The notes below the pieces were generated by a model. That model saw only the letters and a program-made list of their open reading frames with translations, was not told where the DNA came from and did no database searches. Positions 1-18,121 of a stretch of 64,000 bases of DNA are shown here, in pieces. The stretch's first letter is position 1. Each line of letters begins with the position of its first letter. Origin of the DNA: Chamaelirium japonicum. Taxonomy: Eukaryota; Streptophyta; Magnoliopsida; Liliales; Melanthiaceae. The DNA lies in the NCBI GenBank assembly GCA_947650365.1, contig OX393550.1:101521472-101585471 (forward strand), in the 5' to 3' direction. A program made the position numbers and the translations under genes.

Positions 1-291
1 GGTAGATCAAACCTGCAAAAAAATGCATTAGAACAACTTTAAATTCTTAGGAACTATGATATGGGGGACACCTCTAATTGAGCCCTCGGAGCCGTGTCAA
101 CCCGTGTCGACATGGATTCCCGTATCCACCCGTGTCGGCACGGCATGATACAATCGCTCTATGTTATTAAACCGAATGTTGTTATTCTCTCCCTTCTCCA
201 ATCGGATGAACAGAGGAAAATGGTAGACCGTGTAGGAGTCAAATTCCAAAGGGATATTAATTTTCAATTTACATCAATTTCATAATTTTGT

Positions 292-293
<2 letters not shown>

Positions 294-375
<82 letters not shown>
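294..375. repeat. (AT)n microsatellite
   Basis: About 80 bp of uninterrupted AT dinucleotides inside the hAT-like element, immediately before the first hairpin. Confidence 0.95.
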
Positions 376-378
<3 letters not shown>

Positions 379-408
379 GAATGTGGCATGCGATAATCCA
401 ATTTAGAC

Positions 409-673
409 GCATCTATAGGTTTTGGAATGTGCTGATTTTTTGTGGATGTATTATCCATGCCATGGATAGAGCATACACAAAGAATCAACACATTCCAAAA
501 CCTATAGGTGCATCAAATTTGAAAAGACTTTTGTCGACCGTCTATTTGAACCATTTCAATCTTGATGCACTTATAGGGTTTGGAAGGTACTGATTTTTTG
601 TGCATGTTCTATACATGATATGAATAACACATCCACAAAAAATCAGCACATTTCAAAACCTATAGGTGCATCA
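409..673. repeat. two tandem hairpins
   Basis: Arms at 409-444 and 475-512 form one imperfect hairpin; arms at 563-602 and 635-673 form a second. Both stems carry the same words (TATAGGTTTTGGAA and its complement), so the hairpin was duplicated. Each is flanked on its outer side by an (AT)n tract. Confidence 0.7.
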
Positions 674-715
674 AATTTGGATTACCGTATTTACCGCATG
701 CCGCATTCTAGCATT

Positions 716-718
<3 letters not shown>

Positions 719-797
<79 letters not shown>
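719..797. repeat. (AT)n microsatellite
   Basis: About 79 bp of AT dinucleotides on the right side of the same element, mirroring the tract at 294-375. Confidence 0.95.
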
Positions 798-799
<2 letters not shown>

Positions 800-1044
800 C
801 ACGTGTCTCTGTATCTATCTTTTATGATGTTGTCGTGTCCGACTCCCGTGTCTGTGTCAACACTCGACACCCGTGTCCGTGTCTACAGATCATAGCTTAG
901 GAACTAAACAAATTACAATGGAGTAGCATATTTTTAAGGTTTTTCCAACATTGAGAATAAATTCTAATATGAACATGAGTCGATTTGAATTCCATACCTC
1001 ACAGGTGCCTTTTCGAGCTTTTACATTTAGTTGAGAATACCAAT

Positions 1045-1363
1045 ATATATTTTTTGGTAGGAAAAAGACTATCATTTAACCCTTACAAACATACATAAAG
1101 AGCGATTGAGAGAAGCGAGAGTACACAAAGGTAGAGGGAAATCCCTGAAACAAGTATGACGACGGACCAAAAATTTTGGTTCACCAGCTAACCAGTCAGC
1201 AGCTTGGTTACCTTCTCTGTGAATATGAGAAATCAGCACAGAAGGGATAACTTCGAGGACTGTAAAAATATCAACTAAGAGGAAGTGAGGACCAGATCGA
1301 GAAAGAAGCCACTTAACAACTCTACTGGAATCTCGTTCAATCCAAAGAGGACATGTCGAATAC
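1045..1363 (-). pseudogene. LINE 3' remnant, RNase H-like domain
   Basis: The minus strand translates to an open stretch with IERDSSRVVKWLLSRSGPHF, then HIHREGNQAADWLA, typical of the C-terminal RNase H-like domain of plant L1-type LINEs. The catalytic-region words (HIHREGNQAADWLA) are intact, but no reverse transcriptase or endonuclease is present, so this is a 5'-truncated copy. It ends in a stop near 1075. It probably lies in a downstream intron of the glycolate oxidase gene. Confidence 0.75.
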
Positions 1364-1570
1364 CGATATATTTTGTTATCAACTATGTTTCAGGCAAAAC
1401 TAGTCTAGCTTTCATGTGAAATTCATGTGAAGAAAATTAAGGATGATATACTAGTAAAAATGAGCTACTTCTCCCTAGTGAGTTAGAGTCTAGACAATGC
1501 ATATCTTGATACTTGTGATAAACACTCTCATCAACATCTGGTGATTTAACTTGGTGAGGTGACTAAGTAC

Positions 1571-8545
<6,975 letters not shown>

Positions 8546-8860
8546 ATCCAAAGTTATGAACTACAATCCCTGAATCCCTCCCCAAACACCCAAACAATCT
8601 ACAACCAAAAATCAATCAAAAAAAAAAATCAGATCATCTAGTTCACTTTGTAGCAATAAGAGAACAAGCAATTCTAAGTTCACATCAATGTTCACCAAGA
8701 CTGAAATCAGATCTCCGGCATCCAAATTGAATTCAGTAAGCATAATCCAAACTGTTAGATTACACGCAAGCAAACCTTGATGGGTGATCAGAGATCAAAT
8801 TTATCCGAGACCCAGTTGATGAAATCACAAAGAATCAAGAAGGGAAAGCTATGTATGGCT

Positions 8861-8861
<1 letters not shown>
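8546..8861 (-). other. 5' leader/upstream region of the glycolate oxidase gene
   Basis: Non-coding DNA between the GLO start codon and the GA/CT tract. No upstream exon could be recognised, although an intron in the leader is possible. Confidence 0.45.

Positions 8862-8893
<32 letters not shown>
8862..8893. repeat. (GA)n tract in the GLO upstream region
   Basis: About 32 bp of GA on the plus strand, i.e. CT in the sense of the gene, about 320 bp upstream of the start codon. CT tracts are common in plant core promoters. Confidence 0.9.
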
Positions 8894-8894
<1 letters not shown>

Positions 8895-8895
<1 letters not shown>

Positions 8896-8904
8896 CCGTA
8901 TATA
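8895..8904 (-). promoter_or_regulatory. candidate TATA-like element of GLO
   Basis: CGTATATACG lies immediately upstream (minus-strand sense) of the CT tract, so initiation would fall in or just past the tract. Suggestive only. The surrounding 45 bp also occur next to the GA tracts at 16.4 and 16.65 kb, so this promoter region may derive from a repeat. Confidence 0.35.
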
Positions 8905-9254
8905 CGCACCCACGGTATTAGTGATGGCACCCAGAAAACTTTACTTTTTTTTACGATGTTTATACTCATCACAAACCCCCAGGTGCTTGTTATTGTTGCC
9001 GTTCTCAACACCATACGCCTCGGCCACCGTTCCAACCTTCTTCAGTCTTTTTTTCAACAACACCGTCCTCCTCACTTCATCTTTCTTCTTCTTCCTCCTC
9101 CTTCTCCTCTCTTCTTCTTTTTTTCTTCCTCATTGCACTGGAATCCTAAGTTACTGGCCGTCCTCCCCCTTCTTCCCTTCTTCTTCTTCCTCCATGTTCC
9201 CACCTGAACCCTAAACCTCTTAGGCCACGTTTAGTTGTCGAAAAATTTTATTAA

Positions 9255-9768
9255 GGGTCTGTTCTTTTAGTTTCCAGCGAAAAAAATAAAGAAAATAATT
9301 TCTGCAGAAATTGTTTTCACACCACAAAATTTTTGCCGTTCTTTTCAATACTGAAATGGATTGTGGAAATCGACTGAGATCAAGTGGCCGACCATGGTCG
9401 CCGGAGGTCGAGGAGGTCCGCCAGAAGATTGCCAGAGGTCGAGGAGGTTCACTGAAGGTCGATGAGGTCCGCTTGAAGGTCTGCCATGGTTGAGGAGGTT
9501 ATCCAAAGGTCGAGGAGGTCCGTGGGAGGTTGATGAGGTCGGTTGGAGCTTGGGTAAAAATCGCCTATGGGATTAGGGTTTTGAAGAAGAAGAAGGAAAA
9601 TCGATTTTCTACTGGTTTTAGGCGGAAACTTATTTCTTTGATATCAGGGAAATTTTAGGGAAGGGAAACAAGATTTCATCGCACAAGAACACTGGAAACG
9701 GATCAAGAAATCCCATTTCCACTCACTTATTAATTTCCTTGCTCCATTTTCGTGAAAAGAACAGACCC
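9255..9768. mobile_element. Tourist-like MITE (PIF/Harbinger-type)
   Basis: Perfect 14-bp inverted ends GGGTCTGTTCTTTT (9255-9268 and 9755-9768) are flanked by a TAA duplication (9252-9254 and 9769-9771). A 3-bp TWA duplication is characteristic of PIF/Harbinger and Tourist elements. The right duplication directly abuts the left end of the large Harbinger element that starts at 9772. A minisatellite fills part of the interior and no protein is encoded. Confidence 0.88.
9390..9550. repeat. degenerate minisatellite (GGTCGAGGAGGTCCG-like)
   Basis: Six or seven imperfect copies of a roughly 22-28 bp unit built on GGTCGAGGAGGTYC, inside the MITE at 9255-9768. Confidence 0.75.
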
Positions 9769-10439
9769 TAAGGCTGCATTTGGCAGCTGTAAAGCGACGG
9801 GAAAGGGAGGGAATCGGCACAGGATTCCCCCCTAAAAACCGATTGGCTGACCGGGTAAAAATCGGGAATGACTTTCCACGGAAAAGATATACCCCCTTAA
9901 CCGCCGGATAGTGATGCCTCCATATATCCGATTGAATCGCTTTCCTTTCCCCCGGATTGTCAGATTTTTTTATTTTCCTATATGCCCTTTCATTCTTTTA
10001 AACCAAATAGGATATTCCGATTGCATCCCATCTTATTAAAATTGCACGTACAACATATGCTTCCTCTTTCAAAACCCTAGCGACGGCAACCACGTCTCCG
10101 GTCACCTAAGAATCTCTCGAATCCGGTAATCTTCTCTCTAATCCATTCTCCATATGAAAGAATATTTTGTTCTAAATCTATTGTTTCATGCAAACAATAT
10201 GATGAAGTATAGAAATTTTTATTTGGATTTTTTTGGGGAAAAGAATGCTAACATCACTTGGTACATGTATGTGATCAAATATGTGAGGGTTTTTTGTTTG
10301 ATTGGATTAAAGTTGTAATCTATGCAATTTTTTTTTTTTTTGTACAACTATTACTTTATCATTGTATCACGAAGAGTCCTTTTTTTTCCATATAATGAGA
10401 TGCTTTTTATTGGGTAGAATTTTTACTCTGTCAACTATG

Positions 10440-10610
10440 GTTTGTGGTGTGAAAAAGCCGACCAACCCGAGCCTGGCTCGAAAGTCAAGGGCCCGACCTA
10501 ACCCGACTCGATCAACGGCCCGAACCCAGCCTAGCCTGAAAGCAGCATGGGCCGAGTTCGGGCCACCACCCTGAGCTCGCAACCCGACCTGAAACTCGGC
10601 CCGAAATGAA
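10440..10610. repeat. CCCGA-rich repeat patch
   Basis: Runs of CCCGACC/GGCCCGA words typical of the ends of plant hAT-like MITEs (compare 61.1-61.8 kb). The two open frames over it are low-complexity shadows, not genes. Confidence 0.5.
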
Positions 10611-10772
10611 GAATATATGTGAATTTTTTTAGAATTTTTGTTATATATATGCGATCAAAACTATGAATTGGATAATATGCGTTTAAGAATATGCCTTTTG
10701 CTTTGATTAGTTTGGTATAAGTTTTGATTAGGGACTAATATTTTGTTTGTCTTTTTGCTTTTGTACAATAGA

Positions 10773-10945
10773 AATACTACTCAGCCCGAAGGCTTTTTCG
10801 ATTTCGACGACCCGAATGACATAGCAGCGTGCAACTAGTGGCTAAACCCCACTAGCGACATTTAACTCTTTTACACCACCAGTTGCACGCTGCCATGTCA
10901 ATCGGGCTGAGCGGAATCGGGAAAACCTTCGGGCTTAATAGTATT
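10773..10945. mobile_element. foldback MITE inside the Harbinger element
   Basis: The first about 70 bp (AATACTA, then CAGCCCGAAGG and GCAGCGTGCAACTAGTGG) are an imperfect inverted copy of the last about 70 bp (CACCAGTTGCACGCTGC, CTTCGGGCTTA, TAGTATT). It is non-coding. Confidence 0.75.
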
Positions 10946-11093
10946 GTTTTTTTGTACAATTGTTGATCATTGCATCACAAACAGTCGTGCTTTTTTCTCC
11001 ACATAGGTAGCGTTTTTTAAAATATTTGATCTTCAATTGTCTTTCATCTAGATTGACCTTAACAAATTATTTTTTATCATTACAGATGGATCT

Positions 11094-12516
11094 TAACAAC
11101 ATTATGAGGAAGATGATGTTTTTTATTCTATTTTTTCAAGAACTTGATGATCAAAATATAATGGAAGATACTTGAAGAAGTCTAATTGAATTAGTAACAT
11201 TGTTCTATGTCTTTCTAATTATCATGCTTCAACGATATTTTCAAAAATATGTCCTAAGAGAGCAATATGAAGATCAAGATGAAGCACTTGAAAGATCCAT
11301 AACACGGCATAAACATTTGAACCGATTGCTCAATATTAGTGACCTTACATGCATAGAGCAATTACGAATGGATAAGCACACGTTTTTCACTTTATGTAAA
11401 TTATTACGTATGTATGGTCGATTGATAGATACCAAGCATTGCACTGTGGAAGAGATGGTGGCTATGTTCTTACGTATCATAGCGCATCATGTGAAGATTC
11501 GTGTTATCAAATTTCAATTCCAGTGATTGGGAGAGACGATTAGTAAACACTTTAACACAGTGTTGGAGGGAGTAATACGACTCCAAGGATAATTACTTGA
11601 AAATCTCGATGCAGTGTCCGAGACCTCTATTGATAATAGATAGAAATGGTTTAAAGTATTTAATTTAATCGTACATAAAATTTATTCTTATTTTATGATT
11701 GAAATATATGGCTACTCATAATTGATGATCTATTTTATAGATTTGTCTTGGCGCGCTAGATGGGACATACATTAGAGTTCATGTCTTGGAGTCTGAGAAG
11801 CTTAGGTATTGGACGAGAAAAAATGAAATAGCTACGAATGTACTCGGAGTTTGCTCCCACGATATCCAGTTTGTGTATGTCTTACCTGGTTGGGAAGGGT
11901 CTGCAGTGGATTCATAAGTACTTAGAGATGCAGTTAGTAGAAGAAATGGCCTGAAGGTTCCCCATGGTAAATTATGTTCTTATTCGTTAGCATTGCTATT
12001 TGTAATTGTATATTTCGAATAATATATCTTAATATTAAAACTGTATTGCCTTTCGATGTAGGTCAATACTATTTGGTAGATGTTGGTTATCCAAATAGTG
12101 AAGGATTCCTTGCACCATATAGAGGGCAATGATACAACTTAAATGATTGGAGAGATGGCTATCAACCTATCACTCCCGAGGAATTTTTTAACATGAAACA
12201 TTCAGTCGCTAGAAATGTCATCTAGAGGTGTTTCGGACTACTTAAATTATATTGGGCTATCCTTAGAAGTCCTTCATTTTATCCAATCAAAACCCAATGT
12301 CGGATCATTATGGCATGTTATCTACTCCATAATCTTATAAGGAGAGAAATGCCAACAGACATATTGGAGAGTGTGGTGAATGCAAATATAAATATCTTCA
12401 CTCACCCACATGGTGATCCAATCACATACGTTGATTCCTCTCCACAATGGATTGCTTGGAGAGCAAATTTGGCACAACAAATATTTAATGAGTGGATGGA
12501 AAGTAGAAATACATGA
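11094..12516 (+). pseudogene. PIF/Harbinger (HARBI1-like) DDE transposase, inactivated
   Basis: The reading runs from ATG at 11094 through an N-terminal helical region (11200-11526) to the DDE domain. Seen in order: [13 protein letters not shown] (first Asp, near 11757), GWEGSAVDS (second Asp, near 11910), then after an apparent intron (about 11967-12061) YYLVDVGYPNSEGFLAPYRG, RNVI*RCFGLLK and MACYLLHNLI. The glutamate expected before RCFG is a TAG stop at 12223-12225. Further stops lie at 11915-11917 (TAA) and 12130-12132 (TGA, where Arg is usual), plus frame breaks after 11526. Known family role: cutting and pasting of the element into TWA sites together with the Myb-like partner. This copy cannot make active enzyme. 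Confidence 0.85.
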
Positions 12517-12780
12517 TGTTTTACTTGTTTGGGCTATAGCATTTTTAATTCTTATTTTATCATTTTGGCTTGTTGAAGGTATATTAAATTATAGAATGAG
12601 CTCGTATTATTTATACTTTGAACATATAAAGCTTAATTTCTTTTATTTGTTGATGATTTAGTATGAATAGATGATTGCTTGCAGGATGTACATGATTGCT
12701 TGTAGGATGTTTTAATTATACGTTGTATTAATTACTATTATTTTATTTATGCTTTGTGTGCTTTGGATATAAAAATACAG

Positions 12781-13855
12781 GATGGATTCAGGAAGTACCT
12801 CGTTTGTACAAAGTAGTAGTAAGGTACGAAGTCATAGACAATAGACTATTAAGGAAGATGCAGCACTAGTAGAGTCATTAGTACAATTATACATCAATGG
12901 ATACTGGAAGGCAGACAATGGATTCAGACCCGGTTACCTTACGCAAGTGGAGAAGCTCATGGAGGAGAAGTTACCATAATGTAGTTTGAAAGCAGTCCCT
13001 CATATAGAGTCTCACGTGAAGACATTAAGAAAGCAAACCCTTGCTATTACAGACATGATCCATAATTCTAGTGGATTTGCTTGGAACGAGAAACAAAAAA
13101 TGATCATATGTGATAAGGCCATTTTTGATGATTGGGTTAAGGTAAGAATGTGTACATTGTTTAATCAAGTAGATTATATATTCATATGTAATATTTTATT
13201 ACTTCATATGTAGGTCCATGTTGGTGCTAAAGGGCTTCGGAATAAGCCATTTCCCCACTATGATAGTTTGGCAGAGGTGTTCGAAAAAGACCGTGTAAAT
13301 GGTCTAAGAGCAAAAACAATGGCTGATGCTGTTGAGGACCTTGACAACAATGCCCAAGGCCCTTTATATGATAAAATTGATTGGATTGTGATAGATGAAC
13401 TAAATGACAACGACATGACGAATACATCAACAATCTACGGGGATGTCTTTTGGGGCTTCCAAACTGCCTATTCGTAGGAAGCGAACCCGAAACACCGAGG
13501 CGTGGGCTTCGAGTTTGGGAGATTTGGCATTGACATTTGGTAAGTTTGTGGACATCATACAGAAACATCTTCAAGCAACTCGGCAACACTGAGAAGCCTC
13601 TCAGCAGAATATGGAGCGAATAGGTACTGCTTTGTTCAATGAGGACCAACATCATCATAGAACTGCTGCCATGGAGCAATTGATGATCATTCCAGACTTG
13701 AGTGAGTTGGAGCGCTTGGATGCTAGTTCTATAATACTCGATGATTCTACGAAGATTGACATCTCAAGCGCACCTACATACTACGTCTTTTGGGAAGGAT
13801 TTGACGTTATCTTTAAATTTTTTAGACCTTGTTATGTTTTAAATTTGAGTATGTA
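12781..13855 (+). pseudogene. Myb/SANT-like DNA-binding protein of PIF/Harbinger, inactivated
   Basis: From ATG at 12781 the frame gives MDSGSTSFVQSSSK, a stop, then EDAALVESLVQLYINGYWKA and FRPGYLTQVEKLMEEKLP, a second stop, then LKAVPHIESHVKTLRK and SGFAWNEKQKMIICDKAIFD. After a probable intron (about 13142-13213) it reads VGAKGLRNKPFPHYDSLAEV and FEKDRVNGLRAKTMADAVED. This is the trihelix-type Myb/SANT-like partner encoded by PIF/Harbinger elements, which binds transposon ends and helps import the transposase. The stops at codon 18 and after MEEKLP (about 12979) disable it. The C-terminal part (to about 13855) keeps the usual helical tail. Confidence 0.82.
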
Positions 13856-13860
13856 ATAAG

Positions 13861-14390
13861 TAAACTTTAAATTCTTAGACCTTTTAATTCTTTAAATTTG
13901 AGTATGTAATAAGTAAACTTTAAATTTAGTAGCATTATCTATTCAATTGTGATGGTTGGGAGTTATTTTCTTGCTTCACGTACCCTTTCAGTGAAATTCT
14001 GGAGATATTGAGGTGCTTCTCCTATTGGTGAGATAGATGAAGTGCAACCAATATTGGCTCAAAAATGATAAGGTTACGATTTTTGGAACCATGTCCTGGA
14101 TTCATATAAAGACATGCATCACAATTAACTAAGGCCATCCATGTCGAAGTAAATTCCACATTTCCACGTAACCACTGCAGGGTCTACAGCCCAATGTATT
14201 CACACAGATTGAACAACACAAGGCCTCACTTTCAGGTGATGATACTATAAGAAAATTTTATTTCTTAGCTTGTTGCTACAATTAGCTCCATAGTTAGTCA
14301 GTTAGCTAGGAATGAAGTAGAACTACAATTGAGATGACATAACTATGGCATGTCCCATTTCAAACCTCAAGACAACGACGACGTTGCCAG
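13861..14390. other. Harbinger interior, no gene recognised
   Basis: AT-rich DNA between the Myb-like and RCC1-like pseudogenes. It contains a short local direct repeat (AGTATGTAATAAGTAAACTTTAAAT at about 13848 and 13903, split here by position only) and no recognisable coding sequence. Confidence 0.4.
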
Positions 14391-14466
14391 GTGCAGAACT
14401 TCTTATTTAACATGATGGTTGATAATAAGCAATTATATCCACAAACACATTTTTCCTTAAAACCCC

Positions 14467-15083
14467 AAATTGGCGATTGCTGGCCCCGGCCACAACATTG
14501 TTGTGAGCGCAAACGGGGCCGTCCATTCCTTCGGCCTGAACCTCTCGGGGCAGCTAGGCCTTGGCACCTACATCCAAGAAGTGAAGCCTTGTCTGATCAG
14601 GTTCTTTTGGAGAAAAAAAAAACCCAAACACTTGATTCATGTACATTAATTACTGCAAATTGGATATAGCATCAAGAACACAAACAGTTTGGTGCTTCCT
14701 CGCAGATCACTGCAAGGTGTCCGAATCACACAAGCGGCGGTTGGAGAGGGGAGGACGATGCTGGTTAGCGATGCCGGGACGGTTTACGCATTCAGGATTA
14801 ACAGCTTCAACCAAGCACTGGATTCTGAACTACTTCCGGTACCTCAGTGAGTCGAATCCCTGAGACACGTATTCGTTGTCCAGGTCGCGATAGGGAACTT
14901 CCTCATCACGGTTCTATCTAGAGAGGGCAGGGTTTATACCTTCTCTTGGGGCCATGATGCAAGACTAGGACACCAGAGTGAGTCTCGCCCTCTCTTGGGT
15001 CCTCTCGAGAACATACCGGTCGTGCAGATTGCCGCGGGCAACTGCTACCTCCTAGCACTTGCGTTTCAACCCACCGGCATGTA
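14467..15083 (+). pseudogene. RCC1-repeat family protein fragment, broken
   Basis: Three pieces of one RCC1 (seven-bladed propeller) protein lie in order with intron-like gaps. Near 14470: AIAGPGHNIVVSANGAVHSF and NLSGQLGLGTYIQEVKPCLI. Near 14710: LQGVRITQAAVGEGRTMLVS and DAGTVYAFRINSFNQALDSE. Near 14860: SLRHVFVVQVAIGNFLITVL, SREGRVYTFSWGHDARLGHQ and LENIPVVQIAAGNCYLLALA. A TGA interrupts the frame after VPQ (near 14850), and a short segment usual after GHQ is missing. Introns appear retained (CGCAG acceptor before the second piece), so it is a genomic, not processed, copy. It lies inside the Harbinger termini, suggesting capture by the transposon. Confidence 0.75.
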
Positions 15084-15489
15084 AGCTTCGAAATTTTGCT
15101 GCAAACTTTATGATTAAGCTGAAATTTGGATCCAAATGCCTTACTTTTCATATTGCCATTATATACTGAATTCCAAAGAACAATTAAGCTAATACAAAGT
15201 TTTATGGGGACAAAGCTTCATCTTTCTTTAGAATGCTAAATTCCATCGTGTTGGAGCTCACAATTACCACCAATGATGCATTTGAAAGATACATTGATAT
15301 AGTAAATGGCATTTGAACCATACCAAAAACTTTGATTTTTTATTTATTTTTGAATAAGTTAGGATTAAAATCTGATTTATTCAGTAATTCATTATGTGAC
15401 TTCTACGGGATTTTTTTTTTTGAAAAGTCATGATTTTGTGCTTTAATACCGATTTTCACGTTTTAACTCTGATTAAAACGTGAAAATCC
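15084..15489. other. no gene seen
   Basis: AT-rich spacer between the two RCC1 segments. It contains a short imperfect palindrome (CGTTTTAACTCTGATTAAAACG near 15459, 22 nt, described here by position) and a poly(T) at about 15412-15421. Confidence 0.4.
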
Positions 15490-15612
15490 TTGCGATACGT
15501 ATTCATTGTCCAAGTCGCGATAGGGAACTTCCTCACTGCGGTTTTATCTAGAGAGGGCAGGGTTTATACCTTCTCTTGGAGCCATGATGCAAGACTAGGC
15601 CACCGGAGTGAT
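15490..15612 (+). repeat. duplicated RCC1 segment
   Basis: About 115 bp (ATTCATTGTCCAAGTCGCGA onward) repeat 14871-14990 with a few substitutions, covering VQVAIGNFLxxVLSREGRVY. It is an internal direct duplication of the pseudogene with no additional RCC1 sequence on either side. Confidence 0.8.
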
Positions 15613-15659
15613 CCGAACGAATGAATCTGGAGCTTGGGCCTTTGTTCAATATGAGAGGG

Positions 15660-15870
15660 GTATTTAAATAATTTGATGGCATTCTCATTTTCCTTTCCCT
15701 TTCCAACCAAACAGACCACCTTATTTAGGAATGGGAATCGGATTGCTTTCCCTTATATATTCCTGTGTAACCAAACACCATCAAGGCAATCCGATTACAA
15801 AGGAATAAGATTCCTGGAATCGGATTGCTTTCCTTTAGTTAAATAATCCGGATACCAAACGCGACCTAAA
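15660..15870. mobile_element. degenerate Tourist-like MITE sequence
   Basis: Contains GGAATCGGATTGCTTTCC twice and CCAAACGCGACC at 15858-15869, the right-end consensus of PIF/Harbinger MITEs, followed by TAA. A matching left end was not pinned down. Confidence 0.4.
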
Positions 15871-16195
15871 GGAAAGGAAAGGAAAGTCTTTCCCCTCCTG
15901 AGGGGAAAGTCTTTACACCCGAGAGTGAGAGGAAAGAGAACCCTCTTACTTTCCCCTCGATTACACTAACAAGGGGATAATTTAGGTATAAAAGTATTTT
16001 CATTCATGTTCACTTTCCTACCTATCAAACACATCCAACATCACTTAAGAGAGGGAATCCTCTCCCTTTCCTGTCACTTTCCGACTACCAAACGCGGCTT
16101 TAGGGTTCCGACCTGGGAAAAATAGAGAAAGGAGGAGGAGGAGAGAAGGGAGGCAATCTTAGGGTTCCGGCACTAGAAAAGAGGAGGAAGGAGAG

Positions 16196-16764
<569 letters not shown>

Positions 16765-16769
16765 AATTT

Positions 16770-17987
16770 AGCGATGGACATGGGCCCTGCAGCTCGACCC
16801 AACCATATGCAGAACCTTGGCTATGTGTAGAGACGTGTTGGGACGGGCTAGATCACATTTTAAAGCCTGAACTTGTAGGGAATGATCTCCGTGCCGACCC
16901 GAAGACTCCGCCCAACCAGTCAATCGAGTCGAGTCGAATGTCCGATCGAACGTTTGTCTACCTTGTAGGTTTGGATATTGATGTCTTTGAATTAAACTCC
17001 TGAACAGTCGAAAGATTGTTGACGTGAGGTATGATCTCGGAGTTCAGCCGAAGCCTACGTCACCGTTCTATAAGGAGCAACCTGAATTCACTAACACTTG
17101 AACCCAAGTGATCTCGATAGGCCGAGTATCACTTGTCTTTCTTCGAAAAGAAGATCAAAGGTTTAGGATGTCTGAGCTCTGGATTTTTTGGAAATCTGAT
17201 TCAGAAATCAGATATTCGATCTTTTACATTCGTCGAGTCTGCTATTTATAGAACTTTTGGACGGAAACCGAGGTAAAAGGCGGTTTTTTACAGCTGTCGT
17301 CTAGGTTCCGACGATGGGCCGATGGGTCCCATTGTCATCTCTGTGGACCCCCATGCAGGGCTGGTGGGTCCCGCTGTCGTCTCTGTGGACCCCCAGGCAG
17401 GGCTAGTGGGTCTCATTGCGGGGTGTTGGCCAAAATTTACACCCACAGAACTCATTTACGGGCAAGGCTTGCACTTAATGGACCCGGCCAGTCCGACCCA
17501 ACCCAATCTCATTGAATTTATTTTTTTTAAGTTAGTTGTGAGATAAAGATCCAAATGAACATTTTGCACAAGTCAGAGTTAAACCAACATAGGTTTAATT
17601 GGGTGGGATAGGGGTGGACATGAGTCTCATTTTATACTACATCAGGTTGGGCTTTCGGGTTGGGCGTATTCAAAAAAAAATATTTGCTACGCCCAAGCCC
17701 GGCCCAGGTCCTGCCCTAGAGTTGTATAGCAGGCAAAGTATTGTTCACCAAATAAAACAAGGGGGAAATTATGGTGGCCTCCTGAAGTTTCATTTGTTAG
17801 CATCAAAAAGTTTTAAAAAATCTAAAAAGTTGATAAAGGTTTAAAGCATCCTTACTTCAAAATTTAAAAAATCAGGTAAAAAAAATAAAATATCGTTGGT
17901 TGGTAACAATGTTTTTGACATTTTATGTTTTTTTATTTTTTTTAAATTTTAAAGGAAGTGTAAAATAAATATTTTTGGATATGTTTT
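16770..17987. other. degenerate repeats, no gene
   Basis: Holds CCCGACC/GGGTTGGG-rich patches (about 16790-16930 and 17490-17715) typical of decayed hAT-like ends, and a 43-bp unit repeated from about 17325 to 17415 (TGTGGACCCCCA core). No coding sequence is supported. Confidence 0.5.
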
Positions 17988-18121
17988 TAGGGCACCATGC
18001 AAAAAACTGTTCGTGAGGGAAGGCTGATGTCAGTAAAATGAACACGAGGGGAGGTTAGTGCAATATTCCAAAAATGAGGGAGTGCCCCTACATTTATGCC
18101 AAACCTCAAGCGAACTTACCA

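Larger units (their letters stand above)
54..895. mobile_element. hAT-like non-autonomous element, CTATGA-ended family, copy 1
   Basis: An 8-bp direct repeat CTTAGGAA lies at 46-53 and 896-903. Immediately inside are inverted ends: the left begins CTATGATATGGGGGACAC and the right (reverse complement) begins CTATGATCTGTAGACAC. Short inverted ends with an 8-bp target duplication fit the hAT superfamily. The ends are rich in CCGTGTCGG-like motifs. The interior holds two hairpins and two (AT)n tracts and codes for nothing. It lies downstream of the last visible exon of the glycolate oxidase gene, probably in an intron. The element at 34449-35623 starts with the same CTATGA and also has an 8-bp duplication. 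Confidence 0.7.
9772..16099 (+). mobile_element. decayed PIF/Harbinger transposon with both genes and a captured RCC1 fragment
   Basis: About 40 bp at the left end (from 9772, GGCTGCATTTGGCAG...) match the reverse complement of 16060-16100 (AGCCGCGTTTGGTAG...) at 31 of 40 positions by hand count, and most differences are transitions. Between them lie a HARBI1-like transposase pseudogene, a Myb/SANT-like pseudogene in the same orientation, a foldback MITE and an RCC1-family fragment. The left flank is TAA and the right flank TTA, so the 3-bp duplication is imperfect or the end is off by one base. Numerous stop codons show that it is dead. Confidence 0.7.

Noticed and set aside
14639..14863. 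74-codon frame over the RCC1 fragment
   Set aside because: Wrong frame; the RCC1 similarity is in another frame with splice-like borders.
15840..15870. Alternative right end of the Harbinger element
   Set aside because: Only about the first 13 bases match the left end, whereas the 16.1-kb end matches over about 40 bp; treated as a separate degenerate MITE.
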